DNA of 64,000 bases, taken from assembly GCF_022374895.2 (NCBI RefSeq), contig NZ_CP092423.2, forward strand, positions 496,001 through 560,000, in the 5' to 3' direction. The notes under the pieces are model-generated. The model made no database searches. It was given only the letters and a program-made list of their open reading frames with translations, and was not told the origin of the DNA. Shown here piece after piece: positions 16,112 to 23,983 of this stretch. The number at the start of each line of letters is the position of its first letter. Positions within the stretch are counted from its first letter, which is position 1. The position numbers were made by a program, and so were the translations under genes. This DNA comes from Mycobacterium lentiflavum (GTDB lineage: Bacteria > Actinomycetota > Actinomycetes > Mycobacteriales > Mycobacteriaceae).

Positions 16112-17014
16112 CTACCGCGACGGGGCGCCCGCCGGCAATCGGGGCCGCGCCCAGTGCAGTCGCACGTGCTGGCCCGCCCGCACCTGGGCGACCTTGTCGA
16201 TGTCCTCGTCGATCACCACGCCGACGACGGGGTAACCGCCGGTGATCGGATGGTCGGGCCCCAGGATCACCGGTAATCCGTTGGGCGGCACCTGGATCGC
16301 GCCCCGGGTGGCACCCTCGCTGGGCAGCTGCCGGTCGGGAAAGCGGTACTGCAGAGGACGGCCGACCAGCCGCATCCCTACCCGGTCGCTGCGATCCGAC
16401 GACACCCAGTCGGTGTGGACAAGCACGTCGGGATCGACGAACCAGTCGTCGCGTGGCCCGGGTACCACCAGCAGCTCCACGGTGTCGGCGCTGATGGCCG
16501 CGACGGGGGCCTGGTCGAGTTCGGGGTACTCGTCGGTGTGCGCGCCGACGGGCAGCCGGTCTCCAGGGGACAGTGGCGACGGGCCGATCGCCGACATCAC
16601 GTCGTAACTGCGCGAGCCCAGCACCGGCTGCACCGAAATACCGCCACGCACCGCCAGATACGTCCGCAGGCCGGCTCGCGGGGTGCCCAGCGAAATCACT
16701 TGGCCGTTACGGACGCGGTGAATGCTGTTGGTACCGAACTTGATTCCGTTGACCGACGGGTCGGTGTCGGCGCCGGTCACCGCGATGTCGACGTCGCCGC
16801 CGTGCACCCGGGCGGCGAACCCGCCGAAGGTGACTTCGACGGTGGCGCGATCGTCGGGGTTGGCGACGAGCCGATTGGCGAGTTTGTGCGAGCGGCGGTC
16901 GGCGGCGCCGGACCGGCCGACGCCGAGGTGGGCCTGCCCGATCCGGCCGAGGTCTTGGAGGACGGCGAGTGGTCCGGTCCGCAGGATTTCCAACTTGATA
17001 TCGGATTTTGTCAC
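16112..17014 (-). CDS. pxpC: 5-oxoprolinase subunit PxpC (allophanate hydrolase subunit 2 family)
   Basis: 300 aa from the GTG at 17014 with AAGGAG upstream; the same length as Rv0263c. Characteristic N-terminus [35 protein letters not shown] and C-terminal [16 protein letters not shown]. With PxpB and PxpA it forms the ATP-dependent prokaryotic 5-oxoprolinase that opens pyroglutamate to glutamate. It starts 14 bp after the pxpB stop. No pxpA (LamB/YcsF) is in this window, and the oplA gene found nearby in M. tuberculosis is absent. Confidence 0.9.
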   Translation of the reverse strand: MTKSDIKLEILRTGPLAVLQDLGRIGQAHLGVGRSGAADRRSHKLANRLVANPDDRATVEVTFGGFAARVHGGDVDIAVTGADTDPSVNGIKFGTNSIHRVRNGQVISLGTPRAGLRTYLAVRGGISVQPVLGSRSYDVMSAIGPSPLSPGDRLPVGAHTDEYPELDQAPVAAISADTVELLVVPGPRDDWFVDPDVLVHTDWVSSDRSDRVGMRLVGRPLQYRFPDRQLPSEGATRGAIQVPPNGLPVILGPDHPITGGYPVVGVVIDEDIDKVAQVRAGQHVRLHWARPRLPAGAPSR

Positions 17015-17028
17015 GGCATGCTCCTTGA

Positions 17029-17691
17029 TCACGCGGCCCGGAATTGAACCCACATGCCCTGCGTCAGCAGCGCCGGATCGGACCGCGTCAGGTCCCACAG
17101 GACCGCGTCGGTGCGGCCGATGAGTTGCCAGCCGCCGGGGGATTGGCGTGGATAGATCGCGCTGAACTCACCCGCGAGTGCGACGGAGCCGGCCGGTACC
17201 GAGGTACGCGGCTCGGCCCGGCGGGGCACCCGCAGCCGCGGATCGCCGTCGACGAGGTACGCGAAACCCGGTGCGAATCCACTGAATCCGACTCGCCACA
17301 GCGTGGCTGTGTGAGCGTCGATGACCTGTGCGGCCGTCAGTCCGGTGTGGCTGGCGACCTCGGCGAGGTCCGGACCGTCGTAGACGACGTCGATCACCAC
17401 ATCGGCGGTGCGCTCGGCCGGGGCGGCCGTGTCCGCCGTGATCCGCAGTTTCCGTAGTCGCTGTCGGATGGCGCCCTGATATCGAGTGCCGTCGAGTTTG
17501 ACCAGCACCGTGCGGGCGGCGGGAACGATGTCGAGCACACCGGGCAGTGCCGCCGCCCGCAACGTGTCCGCCCATGCCAATACCTCTGCGGTGCTGCCGC
17601 ATTGCACCAACAGCGCCTGGTCGCCGTAGTCCAAGACGACGTTGCCGACCAGCTCGGTCGACACGTCCGCGGGGAGATCCGTCACGCTCAT
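17029..17691 (-). CDS. pxpB: 5-oxoprolinase subunit PxpB (allophanate hydrolase subunit 1 family)
   Basis: 220 aa. It shows the family pattern [15 protein letters not shown] at the N-terminus, [21 protein letters not shown], then [27 protein letters not shown] and a C-terminal [15 protein letters not shown]. It associates with PxpC in the cytoplasm. The ATG at 17691 gives a protein slightly longer than Rv0264c (210 aa). It is first in a two-gene unit with pxpC. Confidence 0.9.
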   Translation of the reverse strand: MSVTDLPADVSTELVGNVVLDYGDQALLVQCGSTAEVLAWADTLRAAALPGVLDIVPAARTVLVKLDGTRYQGAIRQRLRKLRITADTAAPAERTADVVIDVVYDGPDLAEVASHTGLTAAQVIDAHTATLWRVGFSGFAPGFAYLVDGDPRLRVPRRAEPRTSVPAGSVALAGEFSAIYPRQSPGGWQLIGRTDAVLWDLTRSDPALLTQGMWVQFRAA

Positions 17692-17790
17692 TACTGAACG
17701 GTAACTTCGGAATCGGCGCAGGCAAAGAGGCCAGAGCGGGATTTTCGAGCACTGCCAGAGCTGCCTTAGCGAATGCTCAAAGAGCCGGCG

Positions 17791-18789
17791 TCATCCGAGC
17801 ACTTTGCCGATCAGTGGGGGCAGCTGATCAGCGACCATCGGGTAACTCAGCGGCGACGCGAAAGCGATCGCACCGGCCTGATCCTTGGTGGTGAAGACAT
17901 GGCGGTTCTGCATGGTCGCCTGCGATCCCGCGATCTCGGGGTCGGCCAGCAGCGTCTTCTGCTCGTCGGAGCTCTCGGTCGTCCAGATCACCACGTCGGC
18001 GGAATCGAGCACCGTCTTGATCTGGTCGCGCGGGATGACGGCGCGATGATCGCTGACGAACGGCTTGATGCTGTCGGCGATGACAAAACCCATCTGGTTG
18101 AGGAAGTCGGTTCGCCAGCCCGCCGCGGTGGCGACCACGCTGCCCCGGAACAGGGTGCCCTGCATCAGCAACGCGCGCTTGGTCTTCCACTGCGGGTGAC
18201 TCTGGGCGACGGCGACGAACTGCTTGTCGACGCCATCGATGAGCGCCTTCATCTGGTCGGCCTGAAACACCGCCTGGCCGACCGCTGTGGCCTGGTCCTT
18301 CCACGGCTCGAAGAACGCGTCGCCGTCGGACTGCGCGAGGGTCGGTGCGATCGCGGCCAGCTTCTGGTAGGTGTCGGCGTCCAAGCCGGCGTTGATGGCG
18401 ACGATCAGATCGGGTTTCAGGCCAGAGATCTGGTCGACGGCTATCCCGTTGTCCAGGTTCAGCACCACGGGTTGTGCGCTGCCGAGCTTGGGCTGGGCCC
18501 ACGGCCACACCGCGAACGGCTGGTCACCGAACCAGTTGGTCACCGCGATCGGTACGACGCCGAGGGCGAGCAGGTCGTCTTGCTCGGTGTAGCCCGCGCT
18601 GACCACACGTTTGGGCGGCGTCTTGACGACGGTCTGACCGAAAAGATGGGTGATCGTCACGCCTTCGCTGCCGGCAGTGCCCGCCGGCGGTTTGGGGTTC
18701 GAGCACCCCGCCGCCGGCCCGGCCGCCGCGGCGGCCGCGGCGGCACCGGCGAGCTGCAAGAACCCCCGCCGATTCCATCCCTGTCGCAT
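17791..18789 (-). CDS. fecB2: FecB-like substrate-binding lipoprotein with Tat-type signal
   Basis: 332 aa from the ATG at 18789; homologue of Rv0265c. The signal has a twin-arginine pattern (NRRGFLQLAG), an alanine-rich hydrophobic stretch and a lipobox GPAAGC. The mature part is a class III periplasmic binding protein fold (VVSAGYTEQDDLLALGVVPIAVTNWFG, LKPDLIVAINAGLDADTYQKLAAIAPTLAQ). Such proteins bind ferric siderophores, haem or cobalamin at the outer face of the membrane. No ABC permease lies beside it, so it must share one coded elsewhere. No IdeR box is seen upstream. Confidence 0.9.
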   Translation of the reverse strand: MRQGWNRRGFLQLAGAAAAAAAAGPAAGCSNPKPPAGTAGSEGVTITHLFGQTVVKTPPKRVVSAGYTEQDDLLALGVVPIAVTNWFGDQPFAVWPWAQPKLGSAQPVVLNLDNGIAVDQISGLKPDLIVAINAGLDADTYQKLAAIAPTLAQSDGDAFFEPWKDQATAVGQAVFQADQMKALIDGVDKQFVAVAQSHPQWKTKRALLMQGTLFRGSVVATAAGWRTDFLNQMGFVIADSIKPFVSDHRAVIPRDQIKTVLDSADVVIWTTESSDEQKTLLADPEIAGSQATMQNRHVFTTKDQAGAIAFASPLSYPMVADQLPPLIGKVLG

Positions 18790-18845
18790 CGCGTGAGAGT
18801 ATCGCGTGGCCGACTCTGACCTGCATCGCCGCACGGTTTTGCCGC

Positions 18846-19424
18846 TCACCGCAGCGGCATGCCGGCATCGACGAAGTCCAGGGCCCGATAGATCGTCGCG
18901 GCCGTCGGTGGCGCGCTGTCGGCGGCGGCCATCATCGCGCCGGTCAGTGCTCCGGCGAACACCCGGACTTCGAAATCGTCTGTGGGACGGCCGATTCGGC
19001 GCCCGATCATCTCGGCCACAACGTTGACGGTGCGGTAGTACTCGTCGTACATGGCGGCCTTGAGCTCGGGTATCGAGAACATCAGCCGCTGCCGGGTGTT
19101 CTCGAAATCCAGCTGCTCAGCGGGCAGAGCGGCCATGACTTCGGTGTAGGCGCGGCGGATCGCCTCGGTGGGCGACAGCTCGGGCGGCTGCGCCTCGAAC
19201 GCCGCGAAGATCAGCGGGTCCAGGTCGTCGGCGAGCAGCAACGACTCCTTGGATCCGAAGTAGCGGAAGAAGGTACTCGGCGACACCTCGGCGGCCTCGG
19301 CGATCTGCTCGACGGCGGTGGCCGCATAGCCGTTCGCCTCGATCAGGCGGAATGCCTCACGCCTGATGGCCTGGCGGGTCTTGAGTTTCTTGCGCTCCCG
19401 CAGACCCAGGGGTTGATCAGTCAG
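18846..19424 (-). CDS. TetR-family regulator with apparent CTG start
   Basis: About 192 aa. The C-terminal part (MSPSTFFRYFGSKESLL onwards) continues upstream in frame into a normal TetR helix-turn-helix: TRQAIRREAFRLIEANGY, then AATAVEQIAEAAEVSPSTFF. Between the upstream in-frame stop and the recognition helix there is no ATG, GTG or TTG. The family-typical N-terminus begins at CTG 19424 (LTDQPLGLRERKKLKT), which overlaps the stop of the PolD2-like gene by eight bases. Translation would therefore start at CTG or by coupling. The GTG at the recognition helix would remove the DNA-binding domain. Confidence 0.8.
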   Translation of the reverse strand: MTDQPLGLRERKKLKTRQAIRREAFRLIEANGYAATAVEQIAEAAEVSPSTFFRYFGSKESLLLADDLDPLIFAAFEAQPPELSPTEAIRRAYTEVMAALPAEQLDFENTRQRLMFSIPELKAAMYDEYYRTVNVVAEMIGRRIGRPTDDFEVRVFAGALTGAMMAAADSAPPTAATIYRALDFVDAGMPLR

Positions 19425-20679
19425 CTTTCCAGTCCCCTTTCCCTTCCCAAGGGCTGTAGTCGGCGATCAGCTCCTCCTGCGGCGGGCGCTGGTCGGCGGG
19501 AACGTGCTGCAGGTTGATCCGGATCCGGTACCAGATCGAACTCGGCCCGCGCATGCCGTCGACCAGCACATCGGCCGGCGCCAACCGCTCGGCGACGGCG
19601 GGGTAGCGGTCACGCCAGGTGTCCAGCGCGGCCATTGCCTCGTCCTTGGTCTTGGTCCGGGCGATCTCGATCAGTGGCATCGAGGACTGGCGGCGCCCGT
19701 CGGCGCTCTTTGCCGCGCCGCGCGGCGCCCGCTCCGGGGGGCCCATTTCCTCGGCCAGCATCAGCAGCCGGTCCAGGTCGCCGACCGCTGCTTGGTTGGA
19801 GGGGTCCATCCCCGCCCACGGGTCACCGATAGCGGCGAACCGGTCGGGGACGGTGGCGATCGTGAACGCCTCCGGCCGGCAGCCGGCCACCTCGTCCCAA
19901 AACAGCGGCGTCGACACCCGGGCGTCCGCGGTGGCCCGCACCGAGTAGGCGGACGCGACCGTGCGGTCCTTCGCGTTCTGGTTGAAGTCGACGAACACCC
20001 CCTCGCGCTCTTCCTTCCACCAGCGGCTGGTCGCGGCGTGGGGCACTCGCCGTTCCACCTCACGGGCCACGGTCTGGGCGGCCAGCCGGACCTGACGGAA
20101 CTCCCAGCGTGGGGCGATGCGGGCGTAGATGTGAAGGCCGCGCGACCCGGACGTCTTCGGCCACGCGACCAGGCCGTAGTCCTCCAGCACCTCGCGGGCC
20201 ACCAGGGCCACGTCGACGATGCCCCGCCAGTCGACCCCGGGCATCGGGTCCAGGTCGACGCGCAGCTCATCGGGGTGGTCGAGGTCGGTGGCGAGCACCG
20301 GGTGCGGGTTGAGGTCCACACAGCCCAGGTTGATCGCCCACGCCAGCCCAGCGGCGTCGTGGATGACGGCCTCGGCGGCCGACGTGCCCCGCGCGTAGTG
20401 GAGCTCGGCGACGTCGACCCAGTCCGGCCGCTTCGTCGGCGCACGTTTCTGGAACACCGCCTCCTGCGCGATTCCCTTGACGAAGCGCTTGAGGATCATC
20501 GGGCGCCCGGCCACACCCCGCAACGCACCGTCGGCCACCGAAAGGTAATAGCGGACCAGGTCGAGCTTGGTGTAAGGCCCGGTCTCACCATGGGCTTCGA
20601 AGACGACTTTGTCCGGGTGAGTGATCGTGACATGGTGCCCGGCAACCTCCAATGACACCGGACCGGTCATGGCGTTCAT
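19417..20679 (-). CDS. polD2: LigD-type primase-polymerase (PolD2-like, Rv0269c homologue)
   Basis: About 420 aa from the ATG at 20679 (a second ATG is at 20670). A stand-alone archaeo-eukaryotic primase/polymerase domain as in LigD: ITHPDKVVF near the N-terminus, LVRYYLSVADGAL, the active-site DxD in ELRVDLDPMPGVDW, TSGSRGLHIYARI and the VDFNQNAKDRTVASAYSVR motif. No ligase or nuclease domain is attached. Such enzymes add ribo- or deoxynucleotides in repair. The 3' end overlaps the downstream TetR gene. It is divergent from fadD2 with 58 bp between starts. Confidence 0.9.
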   Translation of the reverse strand: MNAMTGPVSLEVAGHHVTITHPDKVVFEAHGETGPYTKLDLVRYYLSVADGALRGVAGRPMILKRFVKGIAQEAVFQKRAPTKRPDWVDVAELHYARGTSAAEAVIHDAAGLAWAINLGCVDLNPHPVLATDLDHPDELRVDLDPMPGVDWRGIVDVALVAREVLEDYGLVAWPKTSGSRGLHIYARIAPRWEFRQVRLAAQTVAREVERRVPHAATSRWWKEEREGVFVDFNQNAKDRTVASAYSVRATADARVSTPLFWDEVAGCRPEAFTIATVPDRFAAIGDPWAGMDPSNQAAVGDLDRLLMLAEEMGPPERAPRGAAKSADGRRQSSMPLIEIARTKTKDEAMAALDTWRDRYPAVAERLAPADVLVDGMRGPSSIWYRIRINLQHVPADQRPPQEELIADYSPWEGKGDWKAD

Positions 20680-20732
20680 CGTAATTCCGGGAAAATTTTC
20701 TGGCCGCGTTGCGACCCGCGTCACATATGGTG

Positions 20733-20748
20733 AGGTTATGCCTAACCT
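20733..20748. promoter_or_regulatory. IdeR-like palindrome across the fadD2 start codon
   Basis: AGGTTA-TGCC-TAACCT is a perfect inverted repeat, but its spacer is four bases where IdeR boxes have three. The ATG of fadD2 lies inside it. AGGTT may simply be the ribosome-binding region. Confidence 0.3.
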
Positions 20749-22417
20749 TCCAGGCCTGCCCGGGCAAGCCGTTTCCAAGGTCCAGCAATATGTCGAACGC
20801 GGCTCAGCCGAACTGCACTACGTGCGGAAGATCTTCGAGGCGGGTGCATTCAAGCTGGAGTCGCCGCTGAAGACCGCCGCGATGGCGACCGACATCGCGA
20901 AGTGGGGTGAGTTCGGCATGCTGCCCTCGCTCAACGCCAGACGGACGCCGGATCGCGCGGCGCTGATCGACGAGGACGGCGAGTTCAGCTATCGCGAGCT
21001 CGACGAGGCCGCCCACGCGGTGGCCAACGGCCTGATCGAAAAGGGCGTCAAGGGCGGCGACGGCGTCGCCATCCTGGCCCGCAACCACCGCTGGTTCGTC
21101 ATCGCCAACTACGGCGCGGCCCGCGTCGGTGCCCGCATCATCCTGCTCAACAGCGAATTCTCCGGTCCGCAGATCAAAGAGGTCTCCGAGCGCGAAGGCG
21201 CCAAGGTCATCATCTATGACGACGAATACACCAGCGCCGTCAGCAAAGCTGAGCCCGAACTCGGCAAGCTGCGCGCGCTGGGCACTAACCCGGACAGTGA
21301 CGAGGACTCGGGCAGCACCGACGAGACGCTCGCCGACCTGATCAAGCGCAGCAGCTCCGAGCCCGCGCCCAAGGCCAGCAAACACGCGTCGATCATCATC
21401 CTGACCAGCGGCACGACCGGGACACCCAAGGGCGCCAACCGCAGCACCCCGCCCACCCTGGCCCCCGTCGGCGGCATCCTGTCGCACGTCCCGTTCAAGG
21501 CCAACGAGGTCACCTCGCTGCCGGCGCCGATGTTCCACGCGCTCGGTTATCTGCACGCCACTATCGCGATGTTCCTGGGATCGACGCTGGTGCTGCGGCG
21601 CAAGTTCAAGCCACCGCTGGTGCTGGAAGACATCGAGAAGCACAAGGTGACGGCCATGGTCGTGGTGCCGGTGATGTTGTCGCGCATCCTCGACACGCTG
21701 GAGAAGATGGATTCCAAGCCCGACCTGTCCAGCTTGAAGATCATCTTCGTGTCCGGATCTCAGTTGGGGGCCGAGTTGGCCAACCGCGCTCTGAAGGACA
21801 TCGGTCCGGTCGTTTACAACATGTACGGCTCGACGGAGATCGCGTTCGCGACGATTGCCCGGCCCGAGGACCTGGAGAAGAACGCCTCGACGGTCGGTCC
21901 GGTCGTCAAGGGTGTGAAGGTCAAGATCCTCGACGACAACGGCAACGAGGTGCCCCAGGGCGACGTGGGTCGCATCTTCGTCGGCAACGCCTTCCCGTTC
22001 GAGGGCTACACGGGCGGCGGGCACAAGCAGATCATCGACGGCCTGATGTCGTCGGGCGACGTCGGCTACTTCGACGAAGACGGCTTGCTTTACGTCAGCG
22101 GCCGCGACGACGAGATGATCGTCTCCGGCGGCGAGAACGTGTTCCCCGCCGAGGTCGAGGATCTGATCAGCGGACACGAAGCCGTGGTGGAGGCCACCGC
22201 GATCGGTGTCGAGGACAAGGAGTGGGGCCACCGGCTACGCGCGTTCGTCGTGAAGAAGGAAGGCGCCGACCTCGACGAGGACACCATCAAGGGATACGTA
22301 CGCGACCACCTGGCCCGCTACAAGGTGCCGCGCGAAGTGATCTTCCTCGACGAATTGCCGCGCAACCCGACCGGCAAGATTCTCAAGCGCGAACTGCGCG
22401 AAATGCAGGTCGACTAG
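20738..22417 (+). CDS. fadD2: Fatty-acyl-CoA/AMP ligase FadD2
   Basis: 559 aa (Rv0270 is 560). Adenylate-forming enzyme activating fatty acids, presumably as CoA thioesters. AMP-binding motif IIILTSGTTGTPKG (about residues 218-231), YGSTEI, then YVSGRDDEMIVSGGENVFPAEVED and the C-terminal lysine motif PTGKILKREL. I chose the ATG at 20738 (MPNLPGLPGQAV), matching the family length. It neighbours fadE6, so it likely feeds beta-oxidation. The substrate chain length is unknown. Confidence 0.95.
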   Translation: MPNLPGLPGQAVSKVQQYVERGSAELHYVRKIFEAGAFKLESPLKTAAMATDIAKWGEFGMLPSLNARRTPDRAALIDEDGEFSYRELDEAAHAVANGLIEKGVKGGDGVAILARNHRWFVIANYGAARVGARIILLNSEFSGPQIKEVSEREGAKVIIYDDEYTSAVSKAEPELGKLRALGTNPDSDEDSGSTDETLADLIKRSSSEPAPKASKHASIIILTSGTTGTPKGANRSTPPTLAPVGGILSHVPFKANEVTSLPAPMFHALGYLHATIAMFLGSTLVLRRKFKPPLVLEDIEKHKVTAMVVVPVMLSRILDTLEKMDSKPDLSSLKIIFVSGSQLGAELANRALKDIGPVVYNMYGSTEIAFATIARPEDLEKNASTVGPVVKGVKVKILDDNGNEVPQGDVGRIFVGNAFPFEGYTGGGHKQIIDGLMSSGDVGYFDEDGLLYVSGRDDEMIVSGGENVFPAEVEDLISGHEAVVEATAIGVEDKEWGHRLRAFVVKKEGADLDEDTIKGYVRDHLARYKVPREVIFLDELPRNPTGKILKRELREMQVD

Positions 22418-22436
22418 CGGCGCGGTGGGGGACCGG

Positions 22437-22817
22437 CTAGCGCCGGTCCTGGATGGCTCGGACGATCTGGGCCGCGAGTTTGGGATCGGCCAGCAGCTGG
22501 TCGATGAGCGCGGTGAGCACCTCCTGGCCGGTGACCCGGGCGACGCCCAATTGGTCGGCGGCTTCCCGCTGCCAGATGTCGAGTGCTCGATGGGTGGCGG
22601 CCGGGAGGTCGACGGTACGCCGCGTCCGTTGGATGCGGGGGGTTTCGCCCGTGGAGCGTGACCGGGACCCCGCGGGATCGCCGACCATTCGTGGCGGGCG
22701 CGGCTGCCGGAACCCGGCAAGGCGTTCGGTTGGTGCGCTGTCTCCGGCGGGTGTCGGGGACATCTGCGCTCGGAACCCTCCGGCGCCGGGCCCGTTGTGG
22801 CCGGGGTTGAAGCTCAC
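22437..22817 (-). CDS. Ribbon-helix-helix-type DNA-binding protein, partition-like
   Basis: 126 aa from a GTG at 22817. The N-terminal 65 residues are disordered and rich in Pro, Gly and Arg. The C-terminal part (RRTVDLPAATHRALDIWQRE, then QEVLTALIDQLLADPKL) has the strand-helix-helix layout of RHH proteins and resembles small proteins found near parA on actinobacterial plasmids. No ParA is in this window. The 600 bp upstream hold clustered TCAGT repeats which it may bind. Not present at this place in M. tuberculosis, so this is an accessory gene, possibly of plasmid origin. Exact function not known. Confidence 0.65.
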   Translation of the reverse strand: MSFNPGHNGPGAGGFRAQMSPTPAGDSAPTERLAGFRQPRPPRMVGDPAGSRSRSTGETPRIQRTRRTVDLPAATHRALDIWQREAADQLGVARVTGQEVLTALIDQLLADPKLAAQIVRAIQDRR

Positions 22818-22847
22818 TGGGCGACCGTCCCTCCCGTGGGTTGCCGA

Positions 22848-22896
22848 TCAGTAAATCAGTGCTTCCGTACACGTTGCCTACTGATTGTCGCACTGA
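22848..22896. repeat. TCAGT repeat cluster 1
   Basis: TCAGT at 22848 and 22856, ACTGA at 22880 and 22892. It begins with the 13-mer TCAGTAAATCAGT. It lies 31-79 bp upstream of the RHH gene start. Confidence 0.6.
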
Positions 22897-23156
22897 CCCC
22901 AGCGTAAGTCGCGTCGCGCGAGGTCGGGTGTTACGGCGGCATGCCGAGGAGCCGCGGCCAGCGCGGACGTGGCCGCAATCCTCACCGGCGGAAATTAGAA
23001 AGTAGCTGAAGGAATATAGCAAGCAATGTTCCTGACGACCGTGTGTTTGTCTGGCACGGAGTTTATCCGGGGAGGCCATAAAAGAGTACGGCGCCGCGAG
23101 TTGAGCGCATCGAGTTGCAGTAAACGATGATTTGCTTACTTGATGATCTCCGTACG

Positions 23157-23219
23157 TCAGTACATCAGTAAATGGCTTTGATCGGGGATTTAACACAACC
23201 AGTGGTTACTGATCTCAGT
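23157..23219. repeat. TCAGT repeat cluster 2
   Basis: TCAGT at 23157, 23165 and 23215 and ACTGA at 23208. It begins with TCAGTACATCAGT, one base different from the 13-mer of cluster 1, with the same 8-bp phasing. Confidence 0.6.
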
Positions 23220-23424
23220 ATCATCTGGTTTCCTGAATAACGCGGATAAGTATTAATTGAAACGCAGAATTACGGTACGCAGATACGTTCTACCGTTCGG
23301 CCCGGCGCAATTGAATTGTTACCGAATTCACGCCGCGATTTGGAGCCATTGCTATTGTTTGCCAAGGAATTTATGCGTAGCGTTTCGAGATGTCGGGGGA
23401 CAGGGTTCTGGGAAGGAGCTCACC

Positions 23425-23799
23425 ATGAGGAATTCAGTGCGATCGCTCCGCGGCGCGGCCGCGGGCGCTGTCGGCGCCGGCGCGGTGGCCGGCGCGATGC
23501 TGTTCGGCGGGACGCCCGCGGCGCAGGCCGCGCCGGCGCCCGCACCCGCGCCCGCCACGACTTTCGACATCGGCGGCCCGCACGGTGGCGCCCCGCTCAG
23601 CCCCGGGACTCTTCCCGAGCGGCCCGGCGGTGGCCACGGTGGCCACGGTTGGGGTCCCGGCGGCGGACACGGTGGTTGGGGTCACGGCGGCGGCTGGGAC
23701 CGCGGCGGCGGCTGGGACCGCGGCTGGGGCCACGGCTGGGGTAATGGTTGGGGACACCCTGGCTGGGGCGGCGGCAACTGGTGGCGCCCCTGGTGGTGA
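23425..23799 (+). CDS. Secreted Gly/His/Trp-rich low-complexity protein
   Basis: 124 aa from the ATG at 23425 with GGAAGGAG upstream. A Sec signal peptide (RSLRGAAAGAVGAGAVAGAM, then FGGTPAAQA) should be cut before APAPAP. The mature part starts with a short Pro/Ala stretch, then from about residue 63 becomes Gly-rich with many Trp and His in GGH, GWG and GWD units (WGHGGGWDRGGGWDRGWGHG) and ends NWWRPWW. No catalytic domain. It could bind metal through its histidines or act in the cell envelope; this is inference. It is inside the accessory segment between fadD2 and fadE6. Confidence 0.78.
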   Translation: MRNSVRSLRGAAAGAVGAGAVAGAMLFGGTPAAQAAPAPAPAPATTFDIGGPHGGAPLSPGTLPERPGGGHGGHGWGPGGGHGGWGHGGGWDRGGGWDRGWGHGWGNGWGHPGWGGGNWWRPWW

Positions 23800-23818
23800 G
23801 CCGCCAAAATGCGGGGCC

Positions 23819-23853
23819 GGCCAGCCTCGTCCTGCCAGATACATAGGCTGGCC
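23819..23853. other. RNA hairpin 1 downstream of the Gly/His/Trp-rich gene
   Basis: GGCCAGCCT (23819-23827) pairs with AGGCTGGCC (23845-23853), a perfect 9-bp stem with a 17-nt loop. Confidence 0.5.
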
Positions 23854-23875
23854 GTCCCGCAACTAAGGGGGGAAC

Positions 23876-23919
23876 CCACGCCGGTCTGACGACCCCAGAC
23901 CGGCCTCAGACCGGCGTGG
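23876..23919. other. RNA hairpin 2 with an alternative pairing partner
   Basis: CCACGCCGGTCTG (23876-23888) pairs perfectly over 13 bp with CAGACCGGCGTGG (23907-23919). A second CAGACCGGC at 23896-23904 offers an alternative shorter stem, so two mutually exclusive structures exist. Confidence 0.5.
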
Positions 23920-23938
23920 CCCTCAACTACATAGACGT

Positions 23939-23983
23939 CCATGCCGAACCGGGACCGGCCTCGGTTCGGCATGGATTTTCTTT
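23939..23983 (+). terminator. Strong intrinsic terminator
   Basis: CCATGCCGAACCG (23939-23951) and CGGTTCGGCATGG (23962-23974) form a perfect 13-bp stem with a 10-nt loop, followed by ATTTTCTTT. It ends transcription of the plus-strand secreted-protein gene just before the fadE6 stop on the other strand. Confidence 0.85.

Larger units (their letters stand above)
22818..23424. other. 607-bp AT-richer intergenic region with TCAGT repeat clusters
   Basis: No credible gene. Composition is clearly more AT-rich than the flanks, especially 22990-23400. Eight TCAGT/ACTGA words occur in two groups (22848-22896 and 23157-23219), about ten times the number expected by chance. Each group contains TCAGTA(A/C)ATCAGT (22848-22860 and 23157-23169). 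The region looks like an operator or centromere-like site for the RHH protein, plus the promoter of the secreted protein downstream. Confidence 0.55.
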
